Source of the DNA: Candidatus Obscuribacterales bacterium
GTDB taxonomy: Bacteria; Cyanobacteriota; Vampirovibrionia; Obscuribacterales; Obscuribacteraceae
Assembly (NCBI GenBank): GCA_031292355.1
Contig: JARLHI010000042.1
Span: 152,820 to 216,819 of the forward strand
Length of the DNA: 64,000 nucleotides
Reading direction: 5' to 3'
This document shows, in pieces, positions 1-7,864 of the stretch. The position numbers were made by a program, and so were the translations under genes. The notes below the pieces were generated by a model. It did no database searches and was not told the origin of the DNA. It was given only the letters and a program-made list of their open reading frames with translations. Each line of letters opens with the position of its first letter. The stretch's first letter is position 1.

Positions 1-1455
1 TCCGAATTCGTACCCAAGCTTAAAGAAGGTGCTTTAGTGCTAACGGTAAATCGGCCGGTTTCCGGCTCTTTGGCAGCGGCTGCAAACGAAACAACCTTGA
101 TGGAAAAAATCATTAAAGCTATTCCAGATGTTGAGACGGTTGTTTCACGCACGGGTCACTCAGAAATTGCTTTCGATCCAATGGGTGCTGACGAAACAGA
201 TATGTTCGTTATACTCAAGCCTGCAGAAAGTTGGAAGACAGCCAAAACTCAGGTAGAAATTGAAGATGTCATAGTAAATAAGTTGCGCAAATCAGTACCA
301 GGCGCTGTATTTTCTGTTTCGCAACCGATCGAGCAACGAATGAATGAGCTGATTGCTGGGGCAAAAAGCGATGTTGCCGTCAGAATTTTCGGTCCAGATC
401 TCGAAAAACTCAGGGAACTCGGTGGTGCAGCAGGCAAGCTGTTAGCGGAAGTGCCAGGCGCCGCAGACGTAAAGCTTGAACAAACAACAGGGTTACCGGT
501 GGTGTCAGCCAGAATCGACTCTGCAAAATTAGCGGCTTATGGAGTGACCTCGCAAGAAGCATTGGATACAGTGGCAGCGTCACAGTCAGGCAAAGTGGTG
601 GGTACGATTTATCAAGGTAAGCCGCGATATGATTTGTGCGTAAAGTTCGCCGAACATTCTATGCAGAAGACAGAAGACATCGGTTCGCTTCCAGTTGGCA
701 CCACAAGCGGTGAGCTCGTTCCGTTAAATCAAATCTGTTCCATTGACAGAAGAGAGGATGCAGCGCAAATAACACATCTTCAGACCGACCGCAATTACAT
801 GGTGCAAGTGAACGTTCGTAATCGTGACTTAGGAAGCTTTGTCAAAGATGCCCGAACAATTCTTGCCAAACACCTGAAATTACCACCAGGATATAGAATG
901 ACTCTGGGCGGGCAATTCGAGAGCCTGTTGGAAGCGCAAAATCGACTATTTTTACTCGTACCAATTGTTCTTTTACTTATTTTTGTACTGCTTTATGCGT
1001 CCTTCGGCAGTTTCGGACCGGGGCTTCTAATCTTTTCCAATGTACCCCTTGCGCTATCGGGAGGACTGCTCGCTCTCTGGTTCAGAGGGATGCCTCTATC
1101 AATTACCTCAGGAGTGGGCTTTATCGCCTTGTTTGGGGTTGCCGTGTTGAACGGTGTCGTTCTTGTTTCAACGATCCAGCAAATCGAACGAAATGAAAAT
1201 ATTGGTCCACGTCGTTCTGCATTAAAAGCAGCAAAACAACGAACTCGTCCTGTTTTGATGACAGCACTGGTTGCCTCATTGGGATTCATGCCCATGGCAC
1301 TAGCTACGTCAATAGGTGCAGAGGTACAACGACCACTTGCAACTGTGGTTATCGGCGGACTTATTACCTCAACCCTATTGACGTTAATCGTTATCCCCGC
1401 CGCGTACTCCTGGCTTAGACAATTTCGAATGAAAAGGATGCACAACGGTCTATGA
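1..1455 (+). CDS. czcA: Heavy-metal efflux RND transporter, CzcA/CusA type (5' truncated by window edge)
   Basis: This is the C-terminal part of an inner-membrane RND pump that exports metal ions by proton antiport through a tripartite complex. The reading frame is open from base 1 (SEFVPKLKEGALVLTVNRP), which matches the periplasmic region of CzcA-type pumps, so the gene begins upstream and the ATG at 37 is internal. The visible part holds the second periplasmic porter region, then a cluster of membrane segments from about base 940. It ends with the family-typical stretches GVAVLNGVVLV and TSIGAEVQRPLATVVIGG. The stop overlaps the next gene's ATG by 4 nt (ATGA), so the two are translationally coupled. 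The substrate metal cannot be read from the visible part. Confidence 0.93.
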   Translation, partial: SEFVPKLKEGALVLTVNRPVSGSLAAAANETTLMEKIIKAIPDVETVVSRTGHSEIAFDPMGADETDMFVILKPAESWKTAKTQVEIEDVIVNKLRKSVPGAVFSVSQPIEQRMNELIAGAKSDVAVRIFGPDLEKLRELGGAAGKLLAEVPGAADVKLEQTTGLPVVSARIDSAKLAAYGVTSQEALDTVAASQSGKVVGTIYQGKPRYDLCVKFAEHSMQKTEDIGSLPVGTTSGELVPLNQICSIDRREDAAQITHLQTDRNYMVQVNVRNRDLGSFVKDARTILAKHLKLPPGYRMTLGGQFESLLEAQNRLFLLVPIVLLLIFVLLYASFGSFGPGLLIFSNVPLALSGGLLALWFRGMPLSITSGVGFIALFGVAVLNGVVLVSTIQQIERNENIGPRRSALKAAKQRTRPVLMTALVASLGFMPMALATSIGAEVQRPLATVVIGGLITSTLLTLIVIPAAYSWLRQFRMKRMHNGL

Positions 1456-2873
1456 GATGTAATCGACAAAAAACTTTCGATGAGTTTCGGTCAAAAATGC
1501 AGGTTCAGTCTTGCGCGCGGGAGATATTGCTCCTGTCGCTTGCGCTCGTAAGTGTGAATCTAAGCGTCTCACAAGCAACCGCTGCAAATGATCATGCAAC
1601 AGCAGATGCAGGGTCCAATCAAACTATTGCGGAGATAATGCCTGCTTTATTAAGGACGACGGCGCCCGAGCCAACGGTTGCTCCAATTCCTTTGTCTGTG
1701 GCATTTGATGAATCGATTTACAATAGTCCAAGAGTAGCAAACATTCGAACGCAGCTCGGAATCACCAAAGCGGGTTACGCTCAAGCTTATACGCTTCCGA
1801 ATCCATCGTTCTTTCTATTGCATGATTCAGCTCAACTAGCCAAGCAAGTTGGTGCGTTGATACCGATAGAATCTCCCTGGAAAATAGCATTTAGAGTGCT
1901 TCTGGTAAAGGAACAGCTAAAACAAACGGACCTGGAGATACAGAAGGCTCTCTGGCAATTGCGAAGTTACACAAGGCGCGCATATCTGGATTTAGTGATC
2001 GCCCAGGAGACGCGAAATACACTCGAGGAGCTGGCAAATCTTTCACGCGAATTACAAATTGTAGCCAAACGGCGGTTTCAAACTGGCGATGTGGCGGATA
2101 TGGATGTGCAAAGAGCTGAGCTTGCAGCACTTATGGCAGAGGCGGACTATAATCAAAGTAAGCGCAAAGTAGATCAATCCCGTCAATGTTTAAGTGTAGT
2201 TCTCGGACGTAACTACGACTCGCCGCTTGAAGTGCAAAAGCTGCCTGCTTTTGAGCTAAGAGTAGAATCAAATGACTTGCTTCCAAACTTTCGCACATCC
2301 GCACCCTCGGCTGATGAGCTTATACAGAAAGCCTTGTCAAAAAGACTCGATCTCAAAGTTATCGCTCAAGCGATTAACGTTAATATAGCCAGCTTGAAAA
2401 ACATAAGAGCTAATACCTTGCCCAACGTTCAAGTCAATGCGGGATATTCTTATTCCGGCAATCCCCCCATACCTAGTGTAGCCACCCGCGGCTACTTCCT
2501 TGGCGTCACTCAAGAGCTGCCGCTATTGAACTTTCAACAAGGAGAGCGAGCAAAGAACAAAGCCATTGATATTCAACTTAAACAACAACTTGCAGCAACA
2601 CGCAACGTGATCACAGAAGAGGTTATCTCGGCATATCAACGAATGATGGCTGCTCGCGAGCGCATTGGCTACTTTCAAACATCCATTTTAGCCACATCTA
2701 ACGTGGTGGCTAAAATGGCTCGACGTGGGTACGAGGTAGGACAGACCGACATTACAACGACGATGGCCGCGCAACAAGCGAATGTACAAACGCAGATCGC
2801 TTATCTCGATGCCGTACGGAACTATCAACTTGCTATGACTGATCTAGAGCAAGCAGTTGGCGAACCGCTGTAG
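1452..2873 (+). CDS. TolC/CzcC-like outer membrane efflux protein
   Basis: This 473-residue protein is of the outer membrane efflux family, which forms the exit duct of tripartite pumps. A hydrophobic signal region (REILLLSLALVSVNLSV, ending near QATA) follows a short N-terminal tail. The true start may therefore be the internal ATG at residue 16 (base 1497). The rest has the long alpha-helical repeats of the family, with two similar halves (residues about 75-250 and 280-470) and Ala/Gln-rich helices such as AAQQANVQTQIAYLDAVRNY. It overlaps the RND pump gene by 4 nt, so it is the partner of that pump. The membrane fusion protein is not in the window and should lie upstream. Confidence 0.9.
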   Translation: MRCNRQKTFDEFRSKMQVQSCAREILLLSLALVSVNLSVSQATAANDHATADAGSNQTIAEIMPALLRTTAPEPTVAPIPLSVAFDESIYNSPRVANIRTQLGITKAGYAQAYTLPNPSFFLLHDSAQLAKQVGALIPIESPWKIAFRVLLVKEQLKQTDLEIQKALWQLRSYTRRAYLDLVIAQETRNTLEELANLSRELQIVAKRRFQTGDVADMDVQRAELAALMAEADYNQSKRKVDQSRQCLSVVLGRNYDSPLEVQKLPAFELRVESNDLLPNFRTSAPSADELIQKALSKRLDLKVIAQAINVNIASLKNIRANTLPNVQVNAGYSYSGNPPIPSVATRGYFLGVTQELPLLNFQQGERAKNKAIDIQLKQQLAATRNVITEEVISAYQRMMAARERIGYFQTSILATSNVVAKMARRGYEVGQTDITTTMAAQQANVQTQIAYLDAVRNYQLAMTDLEQAVGEPL

Positions 2874-2944
2874 TTAAGTACGATTTTGAAATAATAGTGT
2901 TTGACAAAGGTCAAATAAAAAATTGATACCACTCCTGGTGTTAC

Positions 2945-3181
2945 TCAGGTACCAAAATAAATGCCAACGGCCCCGGTCACTCGCCTGATCATCGAGGCCG
3001 ATTCAATGGTCAACTCTTCACCGTAATCGAGTTCCTCAGCACCGCGTTTTTTCAATAACGCAATCAACTGGACCCGTTCAGCTTCAGGTAGGGTTATGAG
3101 CTTGCGATGATTGTCAGCAGCAATCTTCAGTAATTCAGTGATGGGTAATTCTGCGTTGATCACTGTCAATGTCTTTACCAA
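2945..3181 (-). CDS. Small protein, possible antitoxin-like N-terminus
   Basis: This is a 78-residue ORF with a TTG start and no clear Shine-Dalgarno site. The N-terminal stretch (TVINAELPITELLKIA, then KLITLPEAE) has the strand-helix-strand feel of Phd-type antitoxins, but the match is weak and no toxin gene is adjacent. It lies alone between the efflux operon and the KGG protein, on the opposite strand to both. I do not recognise a family. It could be a remnant of a toxin-antitoxin pair or a chance ORF. Confidence 0.4.
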   Translation of the reverse strand: MVKTLTVINAELPITELLKIAADNHRKLITLPEAERVQLIALLKKRGAEELDYGEELTIESASMIRRVTGAVGIYFGT

Positions 3182-3511
3182 TTAAGAAGTAGTAAGTGTC
3201 AGGGGCGCCACGTCTGTAGGTATATAAAATCGTATTTAAGCATGATATACGTCCGAATAAAACCTGGCAACAGCCAAAACCAGCCCTAATTGGGACAATT
3301 ACCAGAGCACACAGGACATAGGCGAATACGTGAAGAAGCTCTCCAATTGTGACCAAATGCCAGTTTATCTCACATAATATTTGCCTGTTTTCTGGAACAT
3401 TTAGGCTACAGATGTGTCTCTGATTATGGAAGCACTTGAGCTTGTCAATTTTGACCGTCTTTTAAGTGAGCCGTTTGCTCTAGTGCCGTGTCCAAAAGTT
3501 AGGAGAGCATC
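3182..3511. other. Intergenic region upstream of the KGG gene
   Basis: This 330-bp stretch has no convincing gene. A 73-codon ORF on the minus strand (3135-3356) overlaps the preceding small gene and has no SD or recognisable features. The right end carries an AGGAG Shine-Dalgarno just before the ATG at 3512. A TTGACC at about 3452 could be a -35 box, but no good -10 follows at 17 bp. Confidence 0.5.
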
Positions 3512-3817
3512 ATGCGAGAAGAATTAGAAGCGAATCGCACCGAACGCGGTTTCGCCGCAATGGACCGAGAAAAACAGCGCCAGATTGCCAGCATGGGCGG
3601 AAAAGCCGCGCACGCAAAAGGCACCGCACATGAATTCACAAGCCAGGAGGCTGCTGCCGCAGGCAGCAAGGGTGGCAAAGCCGCTCATGAAAGAGGCACT
3701 GCCCATGAATTCAGTCGGGAAGAAGCTGCCGCTGCCGGTCGCAAGGGCGGTCAAGCCAGCGGGAACCGAGCGCGTCTGGCTAATCTAGCCGACGCCAATG
3801 TCAGTTCACAGAACTGA
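3512..3817 (+). CDS. KGG-motif stress-induced protein (Con-10/GsiB-like)
   Basis: This 101-residue hydrophilic protein has three repeats of the KGG type (MGGKAAHAKGTAHEF, KGGKAAHERGTAHEF, RKGGQASG). Each of the first two is followed by a Ser/Arg-Glu-Glu-Ala-Ala-Ala-Ala-Gly linker. This is the general stress protein family seen in Bacillus GsiB and fungal con-10; members are probably disordered protective proteins induced by stress, with no known enzyme activity. An AGGAG SD precedes the ATG at 8 nt. A strong hairpin follows, so it is a single-gene transcript. Confidence 0.88.
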   Translation: MREELEANRTERGFAAMDREKQRQIASMGGKAAHAKGTAHEFTSQEAAAAGSKGGKAAHERGTAHEFSREEAAAAGRKGGQASGNRARLANLADANVSSQN

Positions 3818-3839
3818 ATCGACAGCTAAATAAAACTCG

Positions 3840-3879
3840 AATGGAAAGGGATTGGCTTCAACACCAATCCCTTTCCATT
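3840..3879. terminator. Rho-independent terminator between convergent genes
   Basis: A perfect 16-bp stem (3840-3855 with 3864-3879) encloses an 8-nt loop (CTTCAACA). It sits between the KGG gene and the convergent TPR gene. The U-tract is poor on the plus side (TGGGGC before the A run), and a T-rich run follows on the minus side. It could serve either or both genes. Confidence 0.75.
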
Positions 3880-3923
3880 TGGGGCAAAAAAAAGACCTAT
3901 AGAAGACTTATGTCAATGGCTCT

Positions 3924-4943
3924 CTAACCCAGCTCATAAAAAGACTGAGGCAGAGCCCCGCCTCCAGCTTCGCTGGTGGTCATCGCACGCACCTTACCGA
4001 TGTGATTATCAATCGAGTCAGCTTGCCCAAAACGATTTGTTTTGCGCAGAAGACTGGCATAAACTTCCTCGATATCAGCCACTTTGGCATGATTTCGACC
4101 GAGATTCTTTTGTCGAATGGCAATTGCTCTTTGTAGTAATGGTTCGGCAGCGGCGCACCTTTCCTGAGCCAAATAAAGCATCGCCAGGTTTTTTAGTTCG
4201 GTGGCAACACACAGATGATCGACACCAAAAACATGTTCGCGAATACGCAATGATTCAAGTAGAACCGGCTCCATTTTTCCAAACATGCGTAAACGACAAT
4301 AGAGATCGGCCAATTTTCTGAGCATATCGGCGATATTGGGATGGTCGCAACCAAGCATTTCACGCATCAATGTCACTTCTAGTTCGGCCTCATGTACCGC
4401 CTCCAAAAGGACTCGATTGTTTTGACTACGATACTCTCCAGTCGTCGATGACGGAAAACTTTGAGTTCTACGGTCTCCATCCACGGTGCGCGGTGAATAC
4501 GCTGGCGTAGAGGATGTACTTCTAATTTGTGTTTGAGAGCGCGGGTCTGATGCCCGTCGTGAATAATCATTGGAAAGCAAATCGCTGGACGGGCTACATG
4601 AAAATCCCGGATGCGACATGCCAGTTGGCACTTTGACAGGATTGAGCATCGTCGTCGAAGCGGCATTTGGACGCAGTCGTTCCGCTCGCATAGTCACAAC
4701 CTTTTGCAGGGTACTCTGACATTCTTCAATAGCTCTTTTGCAGTCAGCGTTTATGACCTGTAGATTTTGCCTGATACGTAATGCTCTTTTTAGTAATACT
4801 TCCGCATTTTCCAAACGGTTAGATTGAATATACAGTTCTGCGAGCTTAAACGCTGTGGTTGCCACCTCGTCTGAATTGGCTCCTAAAGCCTGCTCCTGAA
4901 TCTTCAAAAATCCTTCGAGGTCTGCGATGGTGTCACACTTCAT
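3924..4943 (-). CDS. TPR protein, kinesin-light-chain-like repeats
   Basis: This 339-residue protein has tetratricopeptide repeats of the long kinesin-light-chain type. One pair is near the N-terminus (AENSDEVATTAFKLAELYIQ region, then AEVLLKRALRIRQN). A block follows in the C-terminal half (ADLYCRLRMFGKMEPVLLESLRIRE and AEPLLQRAIAIRQKNLG). A low-complexity Ser/Thr/Arg-rich linker separates them. I chose the ATG at 4943, which has AGGCGG 8 nt upstream, over the in-frame TTG at 4967. There is no signal peptide, so it is probably a cytoplasmic protein-interaction scaffold. The partner is unknown. Confidence 0.82.
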   Translation of the reverse strand: MKCDTIADLEGFLKIQEQALGANSDEVATTAFKLAELYIQSNRLENAEVLLKRALRIRQNLQVINADCKRAIEECQSTLQKVVTMRAERLRPNAASTTMLNPVKVPTGMSHPGFSCSPSSDLLSNDYSRRASDPRSQTQIRSTSSTPAYSPRTVDGDRRTQSFPSSTTGEYRSQNNRVLLEAVHEAELEVTLMREMLGCDHPNIADMLRKLADLYCRLRMFGKMEPVLLESLRIREHVFGVDHLCVATELKNLAMLYLAQERCAAAEPLLQRAIAIRQKNLGRNHAKVADIEEVYASLLRKTNRFGQADSIDNHIGKVRAMTTSEAGGGALPQSFYELG

Positions 4944-5268
4944 ACAGTTACCGCCTGAGATAAACAACTCTGGATAGACAAATAATCGTCTCTCCTCAAA
5001 GACATCTTGCCCCAGACGTATACCCTAGACTATTGGTTTTTCTATATAACTTTGTATGGGAATCAAATAGTCGTCAAAAAGAAGGGCTTGAGCATCCTCG
5101 AAGATTGCGAACCTGTGGGACATCCACTCTTTCGTGTACAAGAAATCCAACATAGTTTTATAGGGTGACCATAACGCGCATCCCATCTATATAGGTTAGA
5201 TTGATCTTGGCTATTAGCATTTCCAGAAAATTTTCTACAGGCATAAACTGCCTTTTACGTGGGCGAGC
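4944..5268. other. Divergent intergenic region
   Basis: This region of about 325 bp lies between the divergent TPR gene and the LRV-repeat gene and should hold both promoters. AT-rich stretches such as TTTTTCTATATAACTTTG near 5037-5055 are promoter-like. I see no RNA gene, clear operator or credible ORF. Confidence 0.4.
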
Positions 5269-7068
5269 ATGTTTTCGATCTTCCAAAAACTCATAGCACT
5301 GACTACAGCCGCATTCAGTCGCGGCGTGAGAAAGACCATCAAACAGCGCTTGAAACGCTCTAGAGAAGTGATTATCGAGGCAAGCGACCAAGCATGGGTG
5401 AACTCAAACGCCAATCCATTTAACAAGGTAGATTCTCACGCGCCTTCTTTCAACCAGGGACATAATCCGCGCGCAACAGGTACGCGCTGGAGCAAACTTC
5501 ACGGCGAAGACGAGAAATGTCTTCCTTATAAAGAATCGCTCAAAGTCATGGCTCTTGAGGATGACGCAAGAAGAGAAGCATTGCGTCGCAGTGAAATCGT
5601 GCGCGAGCAATTGCAAAAGCGCGGTCAAATTGTTAGAAATCTAAAGTTGGCAAAACTGGGCGATGACCGTTGTGACATTGAGTCAACCACACAGATAGCC
5701 GCCGAGTGGAGCCCCTCTGAGCCACTGACTGGTGAATTCTGCTCGCTTGAAGTGCTTGCAGAAATTGAAAAAACAGACGTCGAAAATCTAATTATAGAAA
5801 ATTCGACCGCCGAAAATTTGCACGCTCAAAACGATCACGAAGAAATGAGCGACAAGGCTCTCGAGGACCTGGCCATTAGATTGCTCAGACCCTCAATTGA
5901 ACCGGTGGTAGCGCAAACCCCAGCGCAAATTGCCGCTCAGATTGCTGCTCGGGCGGCAGCAACCGTGCAGGCTAAAACTCACGCCCGCCTGCAAGCTTTG
6001 CAAGCCATAGACCAAAATACTTTGTCTGAGCCTTTAGTTCCAAAACTAACGAGCAAACCAGAGCATTCTATTCGTCCGCCCAAGTTGAAGATACGAGATA
6101 CAGAAATAGTCCCATCGGCGATGCGAGAAAGGAAAATCACTGCCACTAAATTAGTGCCTGTCGAATACAAAGCCACCATTCAGCCAAGCGAAGAGATCAA
6201 GGCGACAGACGCAAAAGAATCAGCCAGAGAAGCTCAAATAAACGCCAGCGACAAAATCAAACGCACAGAAAGCGACACGCACGAAAAAATTGAAGAGCGT
6301 TTTGCTTACCGTACGTCACCCGAGCATGCTCTTAAACTAATAGCCCAAAGTATTGAAACTCCGGCGGCAACGCTTGCGCGTTTAGCAGGCCACGAAAATC
6401 CTCATATCCGCACAGCTGTTGCTCGCAATCAAAGCGCTAATAGCGAAACTCTTTGGTTGCTCGCCAGAGACTATGAAGCCAGCATTCGGTACAGCCTGGC
6501 CGAAAGCACCCACACTCCGCTAGATATCTTGCGCGCTCTAACCAAAGACCGCAATCAACTGGTTGCATGGGTGGCTCAAAATTCACTTAACAATCTCAAA
6601 AAGAAATTGGGCGAGAATGCTGCAAAACTAGACGAAAAGACAACTCAATCAGCAAGAGAAAGGATCGACGCACTGCTTAAACGCACAACCAAAACAGCCG
6701 GTGACCAGGATATTGCTGTCCTGGAAATGACCGCGAGAGCCGACACGACGTCTCCTGCAAGACTGGGCGAATTAGCCAATCACGAAAACGCACGAGTTAG
6801 AGCCGCAGTCGCAGAAAATTCCAACACGCCATTACATGCCCTCTGGTCTCTGGTTCGCGACGTCGATCCAAACGTGAAAATCAAGCTCACTTTCAATTGC
6901 AATTGTCCAATTGAAATATTGGAAGTGATTAAGGGTGATAAAGACAGTTTCGTCGCCCAGAAAGCCAAAGACATCCTCAAAGGAGCTGCCGGCAAAAACG
7001 GCAAATTCTCAAACGGCGTTATCAATGCCGCTCGCAATCAAATTCGCACTTATTTGACATGGCCATAG
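5269..7068 (+). CDS. LRV (leucine-rich repeat variant)-type repeat protein with long charged N-terminus
   Basis: This is a 599-residue protein. Residues 1 to about 340 are charged, low in hydrophobics and probably disordered (AAQIAARAAATVQAKTHARL and similar). Two blocks of LRV-like helical repeats follow, at about 350-444 and 488-572. They carry the repeated pattern of LARLAGHENPHIRTAVARN and LGELANHENARVRAAVAEN, each followed by a helix ending in a Trp or Ile pair. LRV/HEAT-like repeats are superhelical scaffolds. The protein at 28222-28803 has the same repeat type. There is no signal peptide or catalytic motif. Confidence 0.8.
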   Translation: MFSIFQKLIALTTAAFSRGVRKTIKQRLKRSREVIIEASDQAWVNSNANPFNKVDSHAPSFNQGHNPRATGTRWSKLHGEDEKCLPYKESLKVMALEDDARREALRRSEIVREQLQKRGQIVRNLKLAKLGDDRCDIESTTQIAAEWSPSEPLTGEFCSLEVLAEIEKTDVENLIIENSTAENLHAQNDHEEMSDKALEDLAIRLLRPSIEPVVAQTPAQIAAQIAARAAATVQAKTHARLQALQAIDQNTLSEPLVPKLTSKPEHSIRPPKLKIRDTEIVPSAMRERKITATKLVPVEYKATIQPSEEIKATDAKESAREAQINASDKIKRTESDTHEKIEERFAYRTSPEHALKLIAQSIETPAATLARLAGHENPHIRTAVARNQSANSETLWLLARDYEASIRYSLAESTHTPLDILRALTKDRNQLVAWVAQNSLNNLKKKLGENAAKLDEKTTQSARERIDALLKRTTKTAGDQDIAVLEMTARADTTSPARLGELANHENARVRAAVAENSNTPLHALWSLVRDVDPNVKIKLTFNCNCPIEILEVIKGDKDSFVAQKAKDILKGAAGKNGKFSNGVINAARNQIRTYLTWP

Positions 7069-7086
7069 ATACGTGTCGGCTTAGGA

Positions 7087-7479
7087 TCATCTAGGTCTGA
7101 AAGTCGCGCAGAGTTTATTGCCGTCTGGATCGCGCACGTAAGCTAGATAAATGTCCCCCATACTGCTCTGACGCAATCCTGGAGGATCCTCAATCGAGGT
7201 GCCACCATGCGCCACAGCTGCATCGTGGAAAGAATGGACCTGTTCTGATGATGTGCATTTGAAACCAATCGTGCTGCCGTTGCCCACTGTTGCCGACTGA
7301 TCGTTGATAGGTTCGGTAACACCAAAAGTGCTGCCATCATGCCTGTAAAACAACCGATTATGACCTGAGCCATTTTTACTATGAATTGCTTCACCCACTC
7401 CAATAGTCGCAAGAACAGCATCATAAAATACTTTCGAGCGCTCAAGATTATTTGAGCCGACCATAACGTGACTAAACAC
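7087..7479 (-). CDS. VOC-family (glyoxalase/bleomycin-resistance-like) protein
   Basis: This 130-residue protein has a beta-alpha-beta-beta-beta vicinal oxygen chelate fold, opening with FSHVMVGSNNLERSKVFYDA and ending with YVRDPDGNKLCATF. Such single-module proteins act as metal-dependent lyases, isomerases or dioxygenases, or as drug-binding proteins; the substrate cannot be told here. I chose the GTG at 7479 because GGAGG lies exactly 6 nt upstream (7486-7490). The longer ATG version starting at 7530 adds 17 residues that do not look like the fold. Confidence 0.83.
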   Translation of the reverse strand: MFSHVMVGSNNLERSKVFYDAVLATIGVGEAIHSKNGSGHNRLFYRHDGSTFGVTEPINDQSATVGNGSTIGFKCTSSEQVHSFHDAAVAHGGTSIEDPPGLRQSSMGDIYLAYVRDPDGNKLCATFRPR

Positions 7480-7864
7480 AGTTTTCCTCCATTTGTAACT
7501 ATTCGGCGAACCCATGCCGATCTCAAACATGGCAAGAGTCTGTCATTTAGAGGTGCCGCAAAGACTGGGTTAGTAGCTCTAAACTCGTCTCATAAATGCC
7601 TTCTCAACCTCTTTTTGAAACCATCACTAGTTCGGCGTCGGCGAGTGCGTTACCACGTTTAATTGTGGTAACGCCTTCTTTTTAGTGGCTTTGCGAGGGC
7701 ACTTTTATTAAACGTGTTTTTGCCTGGTACTACGTGCTATTTGGTATTTCAAGTACGATCCCTATTAACCCATTTGATCATTCTTCAATACCGCTTTCGT
7801 AATGAGACTTTCTTACCACATGCGGTTTAACCGAATACCTACCTCAATTTAGACTAATTGCGGG
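7480..7864. other. Intergenic region downstream of metH
   Basis: This region of about 385 bp lies between the start of the VOC gene and the end of metH. A 64-codon plus-strand ORF (7468-7662) looks spurious. The notable content is a perfect 10-bp hairpin at 7647-7674 followed by a conserved box, listed separately as a repeat shared with 14829-14894. Confidence 0.5.
7647..7712 (+). repeat. Intergenic hairpin element, copy A
   Basis: A 10-bp perfect stem (GCGTTACCAC at 7647-7656 with GTGGTAACGC at 7665-7674) has an 8-nt loop and is followed by CTTCTTTTT. The box CTTTTATTAAA follows at 7702-7712. The same hairpin, with one changed base in the left arm, and the same box at nearly the same spacing occur at 14829-14894. 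In the plus direction it resembles a terminator, but no plus-strand gene ends just before it. Both copies lie just past the 3' end of minus-strand genes. Confidence 0.6.

Noticed and set aside
993..1469. 158-codon ORF antisense to the RND pump
   Set aside because: It lies fully over strong CzcA coding sequence on the other strand, has no SD and no recognisable motif.
3135..3356. 73-codon ORF on the minus strand
   Set aside because: It overlaps the 78-residue ORF in another frame, lacks an SD and shows no family features.
7468..7662. 64-codon plus-strand ORF before the hairpin element
   Set aside because: It overlaps the VOC start region, has no SD and very basic low-complexity ends; it was considered as the gene served by the hairpin but not supported.
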